Below are positions 15,539-23,359 of a DNA stretch of 64,000 nucleotides, piece by piece. Origin of the DNA: an uncultured Spirochaetales bacterium. Lineage in GTDB: Bacteria; Spirochaetota; Spirochaetia; Sphaerochaetales; Sphaerochaetaceae. A model generated the notes under the pieces. The model ran no database searches. It was not told the origin of the DNA and worked only from the letters and a program-made list of their open reading frames with translations. The position numbers and the translations under genes were made by a program. Location of the stretch: the NCBI GenBank assembly GCA_949293595.1, contig CASFDW010000002.1, positions 248,001-312,000 on the forward strand. Direction: 5' to 3'. Numbering within the stretch: the first letter of the stretch is position 1; each line of letters opens with the position of its first letter.

Positions 15539-15573
15539 TTGACCGTCACAGGCATATACTTTAGAATTACGAC
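15539..15573 (+). promoter_or_regulatory. Leaderless-type promoter of small gene 15574
   Basis: TTGACC (15539-15544), 17 nt, TAGAAT (15562-15567), six bases, ATG. Both hexamers and the spacing are close to ideal. Confidence 0.65.
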
Positions 15574-15864
15574 ATGCAGAATCTGGATTTCATCACACCT
15601 CCATGGTATCTTGAATCGCTGGAACTGGAGCCTGTCCCACCGTACGAGGCAGTCGGACTCCAGTTTTCGGCGTTGGTCCTGTTCGAGGGGGACACCTTCG
15701 AAGGCCGACGTGTTGTTGAAACGACCACGGAAAAGATCATGTACGGCTATCTCGAGGGCAAAAAACTGTATATCACGGTCGAACTCCCGGTGACGGAAGA
15801 CGATGACGGAAGAAGGAATACGGTCCATCCCCGATGGTTTCCGCGTCGGGGACTTTTCTTCTGA
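15574..15864 (+). CDS. Small hypothetical protein
   Basis: I do not recognise this 96-residue protein. It is acidic and probably soluble, starting MQNLDFITPPWYLESLELEP, with two short strand-like stretches (GLQFSALVLFEGDTF, KKLYITVELPV) and a basic tail. A gene is supported by the well-formed promoter ending six bases before its ATG. A GC-rich hairpin (CCCCGA / TCGGGG, 15829-15850) followed by a T-rich stretch overlaps its last codons and may be its terminator. It separates ffs from dnaX in an otherwise conserved gene order. Confidence 0.6.
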   Translation: MQNLDFITPPWYLESLELEPVPPYEAVGLQFSALVLFEGDTFEGRRVVETTTEKIMYGYLEGKKLYITVELPVTEDDDGRRNTVHPRWFPRRGLFF

Positions 15865-15944
15865 TTTGAATATATGATCGGATGCACGATCTGGAGGGAA
15901 GTCTTTCTTCCCCTTTTTATGCTATAATCGCAACCGGAGGACAA

Positions 15945-17675
15945 ATGGCATACGAGGTAACAGCAACAAGAAAAAGACCACAGGATTTCGATTCGCTCAT
16001 AGGACAGGAATTCGTGGTGTCGACTCTCGAGAACGCCATAAAGGAAAACAGGATCGCCCACGCATATCTTTTTTCCGGTCCGAGGGGGGTCGGCAAGACC
16101 AGCTCCGCAAGACTGTTGGCAAAAGCCCTCAACTGCCAGGAGGGTCTCAGCGCGCATCCGTGCGGCAGGTGTTCCTCATGCATCGAGATAGCAAAGGGAT
16201 CGAGCGTTGACGTGATTGAAATAGACGGAGCCTCCAACAACGGTGTCGACGCCGTCAGGGCAATAAGGGAAGAAGTCACGTTCCCGCCACAGTCTTCAAG
16301 ATACAAGATCTACATAATAGACGAAGTCCACATGCTCAGCATCAATGCCTTCAACGCATTGCTCAAAACAATAGAAGAGCCACCGGAATACGTCATTTTC
16401 ATCTTTGCGACGACCGAACTGCAGAAGGTCCCGCAGACGATCCGCTCAAGATGCCAGCAGTTCCATTTCCAGCTGATCAGCCAGGAGAACATTGTCAAGT
16501 GCCTGAAAAGCGCAGCAGATGATCTTGGGATCGAGGCCGACGAGGACGCCCTGTACTGGATGGCCAGGGAGGGGGCTGGGTCGATGAGGGATTCCTACAC
16601 CCTGTTCGACCAGGTCGCAGCATTCTCCGACGGACACATCACCCTTGCGAGGATCAGGGAGAAGCTCGGGATCGCAAGCGCGGAGCAGATCGCCAACATA
16701 CTCTCCTGCTGTCTTTCGGGAGACAGCCCCGGGGCGATGTCCGCCCTGGAGGATATGTTCTCATCCGGCGCGGGAGAGACGCAACTGGTCAAGGATTTCA
16801 CCTCCTACATACGCTCACTGCTCTTTTATAAGAACGGAGTCAGGAGGGCCGAGGTCCTTTCATTCGCAAAACAGGACATGCCCGACACCCTTGTCGATGG
16901 CTTCACCAAGGACCAGCTGGAAACAATGATGAAGGCCTTTCTGGATCTCTACAGGGACATGAGATTCTCCTTGAGCCCGAAATTCGAGCTCGAGCTGCTC
17001 GTATCCCGCCTATGTTCCATCAGGAACCTGTGCTCCCCGATATCTGTTGTGGAAAAACTCGAGGAAATAAGGAACGGACTCAAGGAAGGAAGGCTGGAGA
17101 TAAGGACGCAGGCGGTGCCGGCTCCAACCCGGACAGCACCGGCGGAGATAAAAAAAAACAGTCCCCTGATCCGGACGGAGACGGAAGCTGACGCAGGTCA
17201 TTCCACACGGGAAATCCGTCGGGAAGAGCCGCTGCCGCAATCAGAAATCGTGGTGGACGACGGAACGTTCAACAGGCTCTCGCAGAAGCTGAGGGAGAAT
17301 GGGCTTTCATTTGAGGCCCGGCTTGTTCCGGGCTCCATAAAAAGCTATCTGTTCTCAAACCCCAGACTGGATATTGTAATCGAATCCAAAAGGGCGTTCG
17401 ATGCGATAAACCTCAGGAAAAGGGAGATTGAAGCCGCATTGGAGGAAATCACCGGCGGAAAGATCCTCCTTTCTCCGACGCTCTTTGTCAAAGAAGCGGA
17501 AAAATATTCGAAAGAGATTGAAATGATTCTCAAGACCTTCAAGAACGCCGAGGTCGGAGAATTGAAGCAGGAGGTCGTAAAACATGAACATAAACCCGTT
17601 CGAGCTGATGAAACAACTGGGCTCAATAGAGAGCCAGATGAAAGCGATGAAGGAGGATCTGGCGAAACTGACTAG
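15945..17675 (+). CDS. dnaX: DNA polymerase III tau/gamma subunit
   Basis: This clamp-loader ATPase subunit has 576 residues. It carries Walker A SGPRGVGKTSSAR (about 44-56), a four-Cys zinc module (CQEGLSAHPCGRCSSC), the DEVH box and the SRC sensor motif, followed by domain III and a variable C-terminal tau region. The ATG at 15945 has CCGGAGG upstream and a TATAAT at 15923-15928. A run of nine A at 17150-17158 may be a slippage site producing a gamma form. The final 92 nt overlap ebfC in another frame, giving an acidic tail. Confidence 0.95.
   Translation: MAYEVTATRKRPQDFDSLIGQEFVVSTLENAIKENRIAHAYLFSGPRGVGKTSSARLLAKALNCQEGLSAHPCGRCSSCIEIAKGSSVDVIEIDGASNNGVDAVRAIREEVTFPPQSSRYKIYIIDEVHMLSINAFNALLKTIEEPPEYVIFIFATTELQKVPQTIRSRCQQFHFQLISQENIVKCLKSAADDLGIEADEDALYWMAREGAGSMRDSYTLFDQVAAFSDGHITLARIREKLGIASAEQIANILSCCLSGDSPGAMSALEDMFSSGAGETQLVKDFTSYIRSLLFYKNGVRRAEVLSFAKQDMPDTLVDGFTKDQLETMMKAFLDLYRDMRFSLSPKFELELLVSRLCSIRNLCSPISVVEKLEEIRNGLKEGRLEIRTQAVPAPTRTAPAEIKKNSPLIRTETEADAGHSTREIRREEPLPQSEIVVDDGTFNRLSQKLRENGLSFEARLVPGSIKSYLFSNPRLDIVIESKRAFDAINLRKREIEAALEEITGGKILLSPTLFVKEAEKYSKEIEMILKTFKNAEVGELKQEVVKHEHKPVRADETTGLNREPDESDEGGSGETD
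17150..17158 (+). other. A9 run, putative programmed slippage site in dnaX
   Basis: Nine consecutive A encode part of Ile402-Lys-Lys-Asn. Insertion of one A gives a stop after codon 415; loss of one A gives a stop after codon 407. Both would yield a gamma-length protein. GGCGGAG lies just upstream. Thermus dnaX uses transcriptional slippage at an A run, and E. coli uses ribosomal frameshifting at AAAAAAG. Confidence 0.55.
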
Positions 17676-17898
17676 CACCGGCAGCAGCGGAGCCGGACTC
17701 GTTGAGGTCACGGTGAACGGCGAGTACAAGGTCGTGAATCTGTCGATTAATCCCGTGATAATCGACAAGAACGAGCACGATACACTCGAGGTTCTCATTC
17801 AAAGCGCATTCAATGATGCAACCCAGAAGCTCAAGGACATCATAGAGGACTACACGAGAAGGAAGCTTGCGCAGGCAGGGATCGGGGATAAGAAATGA
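17584..17898 (+). CDS. ebfC: YbaB/EbfC nucleoid-associated protein
   Basis: This 104-residue DNA-binding protein has the YbaB pattern: an N-terminal helix (NPFELMKQLGSIESQMKAMKE), then VEVTVNGEYKVVNLSINPVII and a C-terminal helix (AFNDATQKLKDIIEDYTRRKL). AGGAGGT precedes the ATG, so this start is right although it lies inside the end of dnaX. Its stop overlaps the recR start as ATGA. The order dnaX-ebfC-recR is widely conserved. Confidence 0.95.
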   Translation: MNINPFELMKQLGSIESQMKAMKEDLAKLTSTGSSGAGLVEVTVNGEYKVVNLSINPVIIDKNEHDTLEVLIQSAFNDATQKLKDIIEDYTRRKLAQAGIGDKK

Positions 17899-18485
17899 AC
17901 GCACTGGAGGATCTTGCACGCCTTTTGAAAAAACTTCCCGGCATGGGAGAGAAGTCGGCCCTGAGGCTGTCATACCATCTCATAAAGACAGAGCCTTCGT
18001 TCAACAAGGCGCTCGGGGAGAAGATTGCAACGCTTCAGGACAGGATACACCCCTGCCCCGTCTGCGGCAGCTACACGGAGGACGACATATGCCGATTCTG
18101 CTCGTCCGACGACCGCGACCGCAGCCAGCTGTGCATCGTCGAACAGGCGCAGGATGTAGTCTCCATAAGCCAGGCCGGAATATATAACGGACTTTTCCAT
18201 GTGCTCGGCGGAGCCATAAACCCTTTGAACGGGATAGGTCCGGCGCAGCTTTCATTCAAGACGCTTCTGAAAAGGATAGACGAAGGATCCTTCAAGGAGA
18301 TAATAATCGCGACAAACCCGACGGAGGAAGGGGACACGACAGCGCTCTACATAAAGCAGATACTCAGGGACAGGGAGGGGCTCACCGTCTCCAGGCTTGC
18401 CTCGGGTCTGCCCATAGGAGGGGATCTTGGCTATGTGGACAAGACAACCCTTGCACGCTCACTCAGAGGAAGGATCAAGCTTTAA
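17895..18485 (+). CDS. recR: Recombination mediator RecR
   Basis: This 196-residue protein helps load RecA at gaps together with RecF/RecO. It has an N-terminal helix-hairpin-helix (LLKKLPGMGEKSALRLSYHL), a four-Cys zinc finger (CPVCG...CRFC, about 54-69), a Toprim domain starting LCIVEQAQD, and the C-terminal GLPIGGDLGYVD motif. Its 3' end overlaps the convergent peptide-permease gene by 27 bp, with no room for a separate terminator. Confidence 0.96.
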   Translation: MNALEDLARLLKKLPGMGEKSALRLSYHLIKTEPSFNKALGEKIATLQDRIHPCPVCGSYTEDDICRFCSSDDRDRSQLCIVEQAQDVVSISQAGIYNGLFHVLGGAINPLNGIGPAQLSFKTLLKRIDEGSFKEIIIATNPTEEGDTTALYIKQILRDREGLTVSRLASGLPIGGDLGYVDKTTLARSLRGRIKL

Positions 18486-19235
18486 ACCCTCCTGGACGAG
18501 AATCAGAGAAAGAGCCAGCAGAAAAAGAACAACCGATGGGAAAAGCACCATGTGGAACGAGGTGAGCATCACTTTCCGCCCCTCGCTCAGTATCGATCCT
18601 ATCGATGGCATGTAGGCGGGTATGCCGCATCCAAGGAATGAAATGGAAGCCTCGGTGAGTATGCTCGAGGAGAATACGGCTGCAGCCTGGCTCGAAAGCT
18701 CGGATACGACATGAGGTATGTAATGGCGCAGCACAAGGCGCCATTTTCTTATACCCTGGCTTTCAAGGGCGAGGATGAAGTCCTTCTTGGAAAGGACCTT
18801 CAGCCTCAGGTATCCCGTATATGCGATATTAGGTATGTGCGACAGCGTCAGCGAAAGGATCACCAGAAAGACCCCGGGGCCGAACAAGGCTGACAGAAAA
18901 AGTGCGAAAAGGATGGCTGGGATGCTTTTCAGTGCGTTGCAGACAACCTTGAAAAAGGCGCCTGCGATCCCGCCTCCCAGCATCAGCAGGGAAAGAAGCA
19001 GGCCCAGGACCAGGCTCGAGAGAGAAACGCACAGGCCGACCAGGAGGGAAAGAAGGCCTCCCTGCGACACAAGCGCCAAAAGGTCCCGGCCGAAGGAATC
19101 GGTACCGAAAGGATGCAGAACGGACGGGTGAAGATATGCCTCGCTCGGGGAAAAGGCCGTTTCTTTGGAAAAAGCGATAAAGAAAACAATCAATGACAGA
19201 AGAAGACCCAGGCCCGTCAGAAGCTTCCTATTCAT
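18459..19235 (-). CDS. Peptide/nickel ABC transporter permease, OppC type
   Basis: This 258-residue inner-membrane permease has five to six membrane segments, the DppC/OppC signature HPFGTDSFGRDLLALVSQGG near residues 41-60, and ASISFLGCGIPAYMPSIGSI near the C-terminus. It overlaps the upstream OppB-type gene by 8 bp. It is the last gene of a binding protein-OppB-OppC operon that has no ATPase genes here. Substrate unknown: peptides, nickel or an oligosaccharide are possible. Confidence 0.88.
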   Translation of the reverse strand: MNRKLLTGLGLLLSLIVFFIAFSKETAFSPSEAYLHPSVLHPFGTDSFGRDLLALVSQGGLLSLLVGLCVSLSSLVLGLLLSLLMLGGGIAGAFFKVVCNALKSIPAILFALFLSALFGPGVFLVILSLTLSHIPNIAYTGYLRLKVLSKKDFILALESQGIRKWRLVLRHYIPHVVSELSSQAAAVFSSSILTEASISFLGCGIPAYMPSIGSILSEGRKVMLTSFHMVLFPSVVLFLLALSLILVQEGLKLDPSSE

Positions 19236-20178
19236 CCCTTCCCCCCTTTCTTATCAGGATCCTCGGATCTATCAGCGCCGCTGCGATTTCGGAAATGATC
19301 GAGAATACGGCGATAAGTAACGATATGAGCATTACAAGGGTCGTGACAAGGTCGACATCCCTGCTCAAAGAGGCGTTGACGAGAAGGGAACCAATGCCGG
19401 GAAGCGCAAACACGGTCTCCACGACCGCAGAGCCTGCGATCAACGAGGCGACAGACTGGAAGACCAGGGATATGAAAGGGACAGATGCAGGGCGCAACGC
19501 CTGCTCGAGAGCGGCATTGCCCTCCCCCCTGGAAACCGCCACAAGCACATATGGCTCCCCCATTTCACGGAACAGGCTCTTCTTCAAAACCCTTATGTAC
19601 AAAGCCGAATGCATCATCGCAAGGGTCAGCGATGGGAGGAATATGCTCCCGATATTGTAGAACAGACCGTCCGAAACACGTACGAACCCGCTTATGGGGA
19701 ACAGTCTGAGCCGGTACGAGAAAACAAACATCAAGCCCAGTGAAATCAAAAACGAAGGCAGTGAAAAGACAAGGACCGAATATGCAGATGACAAAACATC
19801 GCACAAGCCGTTCCTCCTTCTTGCCGAAACCAGACAGACAAATATCGAGAACGGTACGGCCATCAGCAAAGCGGCAAAAGACAGCTCCAACGTCACAAGC
19901 CCACGCTCAACCACAAGCGTCCTGATATCGAACCCCTGTATGCTGACAGGCCATGAAAGAAGGAAAAAATCCCTCAGGAAAAGGACATACCTGCATAGGA
20001 ACGGCCTGTCAAGGCCGAGGGTGCTTCTGAGCCTTGCCACCTCGTCCGGTCCTGCGTTCTCACCGGCAAGATAGTACGAGGCGTCCCCCTTTGCAAACGA
20101 CGACAGGGCAAAGACAAGGAAAGAGACGACCAGAAGCGTCAGAAGGATTGAAAGGATTTCCCGCAGGACCTTCTTCAT
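19228..20178 (-). CDS. Peptide/nickel ABC transporter permease, OppB type
   Basis: This 316-residue permease has about six membrane segments and family residues LRSTLGLDRPFLCRY (about 50-64) and VVETVFALPGIGSLLVNA (about 255-272). The ATG at 20178 shares one base with the stop of the binding-protein gene (TGATG), and GGAGG precedes it; a GTG one codon earlier is less well spaced. It forms the channel with the OppC-type partner. Confidence 0.88.
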   Translation of the reverse strand: MKKVLREILSILLTLLVVSFLVFALSSFAKGDASYYLAGENAGPDEVARLRSTLGLDRPFLCRYVLFLRDFFLLSWPVSIQGFDIRTLVVERGLVTLELSFAALLMAVPFSIFVCLVSARRRNGLCDVLSSAYSVLVFSLPSFLISLGLMFVFSYRLRLFPISGFVRVSDGLFYNIGSIFLPSLTLAMMHSALYIRVLKKSLFREMGEPYVLVAVSRGEGNAALEQALRPASVPFISLVFQSVASLIAGSAVVETVFALPGIGSLLVNASLSRDVDLVTTLVMLISLLIAVFSIISEIAAALIDPRILIRKGGRDE

Positions 20179-21692
20179 CACTCCTCCCTGTATGCGGACC
20201 AGAAATGGTTCCCATCCTGCACAATCACCCCTCCGATGTCGGAACCCGAGGCGTTTATGGTGATGTAATGGCCGGGAACCACAACAGGAAGGACGGACCA
20301 GAAATACCTCTGTGCCTCCTGCCAGACATCCGCCGCCTCCTCAACCCCGTCCGCGGAATTGAGTTTTCCCATGTACGACGAAGCCTTGTCATCGTAAAAC
20401 CATCCGGGATAATCCTGGGAAAGATAGAGCTTCATCTGAGGCAGGGCCACGGAAGAGAACGCGGATATGAATATGTCGAACGCCTCCGGATCGCTCCTTT
20501 CGCTAAGAAATCCCGTCCAGTCCAGAATCGTCACCTCTGCCTTCATCCCAACCCCTTCAAGCATGTCCTTGAGCGCAAGAGCGATTCTGTCAAGATTCGA
20601 GTTGTTGCTCGAGAGTATCCTGACCACCTCCGAACCGTATCCATTCTCCTTCAGCAGTCCGACCGCCGCATCCATGTCCTGGATGCAATACGGATCACCT
20701 TGGACGGCAAATATTTTCTGATGGTCCTCCATATAGTCCGAATGCAGGTTGTAGCCATAATCGCCGTAGCATGCCTTCATCAGAGCGTCATGATCCACAG
20801 CAAGCGCCACAGCCTGCCTGAACCAGAGCCTGCCGCCAAGGTCGCTCTTCTTGTTGAACACCAATGCGATGCTTCCCGTCTCCTCTCCTCCGATCAGCCT
20901 TACATCACCGTTTTCCTTCAACTCCGGGATATCATAACTCATGACATCGTTAATGAAATCATATTCTCCTGTCTCAAGTCCGAGGCGGCGTGTTACAGAA
21001 TCAGGAACGATTAGGTACTTTATGGTATCGAAATAAGCATCCTTGTTCCCCCATAAGCCATCGCTACCGTCACCATACGAAGAGTAATCCTCAAATCTGG
21101 AAAGGGTGAGCCCGACCCCGGACTCATATGACGAAAGCCGGTAGGGTCCTGTTCCGACAACGGAAGACACGAGGGAAAAGCTGTTCTCCTCCAGGCTTTC
21201 CTCCGAAGCGATGACCGCAGCCTGCGGACTTGAGGCCACAAGGTACGGGAAAAGCGCCAGGTTGTTTTCACTTTCAATATGAAGGGCCCCATCCATGATG
21301 CTGAAACGGTTTCCTCCGACCATGTCCGATGCCTGCGCACAGCTGTCGAGCCACCGGTTCATCGATGCCATCGCGTCCTCGGGGGAGAGAACAGACCCGT
21401 CGTGCATGTTCACATTTTCCCGTATGCGTATGTCCAGGACATGATTGTCCTCACCAAAGGAATAGGATGAGGCCAGCTCGCAACGCGGGATGCCCTCGCC
21501 GTCCATGACGAACAGTCTTTCATACACACTTCCGACAAGCATGTCCCGCAGGGATCTGTTTGTGTTCTTCTGCACATCGAGGTTCGGTATTTCCTGGCTG
21601 TACGCAACCACGAGGGTCCTGTCCTCAGCTTTCTGCACGCAGGAAGAGATAATCAATGTTGATAAAAGCAATAACAGGATGGATTTCTTCAT
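20178..21692 (-). CDS. Peptide-type ABC transporter binding lipoprotein (family 5)
   Basis: This 504-residue exported protein starts MKKSILLLLLSTLIISSC, a lipoprotein signal with the lipidated Cys at 18. The mature part matches SBP family 5: PNLDVQKNTNRSLRDMLVGSVYERLF, a GTGPYRLSSYESG segment and WFRQAVALAVDHDAL. The ATG at 21692 is used because upstream residues carry no signal features. It is the first gene of the opp-like operon; lgt in this window would attach its lipid anchor. Confidence 0.9.
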   Translation of the reverse strand: MKKSILLLLLSTLIISSCVQKAEDRTLVVAYSQEIPNLDVQKNTNRSLRDMLVGSVYERLFVMDGEGIPRCELASSYSFGEDNHVLDIRIRENVNMHDGSVLSPEDAMASMNRWLDSCAQASDMVGGNRFSIMDGALHIESENNLALFPYLVASSPQAAVIASEESLEENSFSLVSSVVGTGPYRLSSYESGVGLTLSRFEDYSSYGDGSDGLWGNKDAYFDTIKYLIVPDSVTRRLGLETGEYDFINDVMSYDIPELKENGDVRLIGGEETGSIALVFNKKSDLGGRLWFRQAVALAVDHDALMKACYGDYGYNLHSDYMEDHQKIFAVQGDPYCIQDMDAAVGLLKENGYGSEVVRILSSNNSNLDRIALALKDMLEGVGMKAEVTILDWTGFLSERSDPEAFDIFISAFSSVALPQMKLYLSQDYPGWFYDDKASSYMGKLNSADGVEEAADVWQEAQRYFWSVLPVVVPGHYITINASGSDIGGVIVQDGNHFWSAYREE

Positions 21693-21756
21693 GATACGGA
21701 AAGTGTATATATTTTGAAGAAAAAAGACCACCCGTGAGCCTTATGAAATGCAACAT

Positions 21757-21782
21757 GAAAAAAGGACCCTGTGACAGGGTCC
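21757..21782 (-). terminator. Terminator after GH63-like gene
   Basis: On the minus strand an 8-bp stem (GGACCCTG / CAGGGTCC) with a 3-nt loop is followed by TTTTTTC. Confidence 0.85.
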
Positions 21783-21795
21783 GTGCATCATACAA

Positions 21796-23223
21796 TCAAA
21801 GCTTGTCGATGAGCATCGAGCATTTTCCGGAAGGAATCGGAAGGGTCTTCTTCTTATCCTCCTCGAGTATGTGGATGGTGAAATAATACAGCTTTTCGCT
21901 TTCCAGCCTGATCTCCCATCCCCTTATGTTCTTGTTGGAAAGGATCGTGATGTTGTTCTTCTTCAGCGAGAGCTTCTCGATGCCCATCTCCTCCAACGTC
22001 TGCATTGTCCAGTAGACGGTCTTCCGCGGAAGGGAGATGTCCAGACCGACGATGTTCTCGATTATGAGTGTGATGGTCACAAGACCGAGCATTGGAAGAA
22101 AACGCTTGCGGTTGGCGCACGAGGACGGGCTCGCACCCTCCCCGACCGGACGGTAGATCTCCCATACATCCCCCATGACCTCCTGGTCCGGATGCAATGT
22201 GTCGAGGATGTAATACAGATGGCGTATCGCGCATTCGCGGGCGAAGATGAACGAATTGTAGTTCATGAGCCCCTTCACGACCATGTATGTGCAGAACGGG
22301 ACAACACCGCAACGGTATCCGTCACCCTTCTCGTTATAATATTTCGAGGATACAGGAACAGTAGGGAACGGGTTGTCCGTACCGAACTCCCCGTCATCCT
22401 TCAGCTGGTCGACCAGAAAAGACGCATACTCGTCGTTCGGAATCTCCGCAAGCAACGTCCAGAACCCACCTATATGCTTGTTCCTTATGATCTGCTCGGA
22501 TCCATCCAGGTCGTAATAAAACTTGGTGTCCGGATCCCACATCATGGAATTGATCCTGGTCTTAAGAGAAAAATAGACCCTCTTGTATCTGAACGCGAGC
22601 TCCTTGTCGTTGAGGATGTCGCCGATGTTGGACATATACAATGCGGCAATGGCCACCATGCTGTTGAAATCAACAGTATATACAGCACCCTCCCTTTCAA
22701 GATCATGCATCTCGGTGGCAGGATACGGAACCTCAAAAAGGCCGTTCGGTCTCTGGAAATTGTTTTTCAACCATTCGAAATACCTCTCCATGTAAGGAAC
22801 GACATCCTTGAGCCTCTTCTTGTTGCCTATCTTATGATAGAACATATATTCCACATATGGGAAAAGAGGAAGCGTGAGCCCCAGTGGGTTGTCATCGTCG
22901 ACAACAGCCTCGAGAGTGGAAAGGTCGTAGCGGTTTGAGATCCTTCCATCCTCAGCCTGTCTGGAATAGAAGAAATCGACCATGGAGTAAGGGCTGTAGG
23001 TCTGATTGCTGTACACAAGGAAAAGGGAGCTGATCATGACCTGGAAGAGGTCTATCGTATTTCCTCCGTCGAATGTGTAGAAGCCTTCCTCGAAGTTACC
23101 GTTGTCCTCCTTGGTCCTCCACAACTCGTCGATCCATACCCATGTCCTATCGTACATGTCTACGAAATCCTGATCATAAAAATGAATTCTTGGCACTAAA
23201 TCCTTAACCACAAAAAACTCCAT
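21796..23223 (-). CDS. GH63/trehalase-like (alpha/alpha)6-barrel glycoside hydrolase
   Basis: This 475-residue soluble protein without a signal peptide resembles the MGH1-type GH63 and trehalase-like hydrolases: YFEWLKNNFQRPNGLFEVPY (about 148-167), DFNSMVAIAALYMSNIG, WDPDTKFYYDLDG, GGFWTLLAEIPN and a late DVWEIYRPVGEGASPS segment. Substrate is unknown; mannosylglycerate, glucosylglycerate and alpha-glucosides are handled by relatives. It is a single-gene unit with its own promoter and terminator. No strong SD precedes the ATG; an internal Met at 23 is possible. Confidence 0.7.
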   Translation of the reverse strand: MEFFVVKDLVPRIHFYDQDFVDMYDRTWVWIDELWRTKEDNGNFEEGFYTFDGGNTIDLFQVMISSLFLVYSNQTYSPYSMVDFFYSRQAEDGRISNRYDLSTLEAVVDDDNPLGLTLPLFPYVEYMFYHKIGNKKRLKDVVPYMERYFEWLKNNFQRPNGLFEVPYPATEMHDLEREGAVYTVDFNSMVAIAALYMSNIGDILNDKELAFRYKRVYFSLKTRINSMMWDPDTKFYYDLDGSEQIIRNKHIGGFWTLLAEIPNDEYASFLVDQLKDDGEFGTDNPFPTVPVSSKYYNEKGDGYRCGVVPFCTYMVVKGLMNYNSFIFARECAIRHLYYILDTLHPDQEVMGDVWEIYRPVGEGASPSSCANRKRFLPMLGLVTITLIIENIVGLDISLPRKTVYWTMQTLEEMGIEKLSLKKNNITILSNKNIRGWEIRLESEKLYYFTIHILEEDKKKTLPIPSGKCSMLIDKL

Positions 23224-23268
23224 ATCTGTTGAAAATACAACAAATTTCGTCCTAAAACCGCATTATAT

Positions 23269-23297
23269 AGAATAATTCATATCAAGGGCAAAGTCAA
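23269..23297 (-). promoter_or_regulatory. Promoter of GH63-like gene
   Basis: Minus strand TTGACT (23292-23297), 17 nt, TATTCT (23269-23274), leaving a leader of about 40 nt. An overlapping TATAAT (23263-23268) is an alternative -10. Confidence 0.55.
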
Positions 23298-23359
23298 CGA
23301 AATTTTTTTACAATCTAAATCATGCAAAACAAGAAATTACAAAAAACATGTAATTGTTT

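Noticed and set aside
20034..21014. 326-codon plus-strand frame
   Set aside because: Antisense to the peptide-binding lipoprotein and OppB genes.
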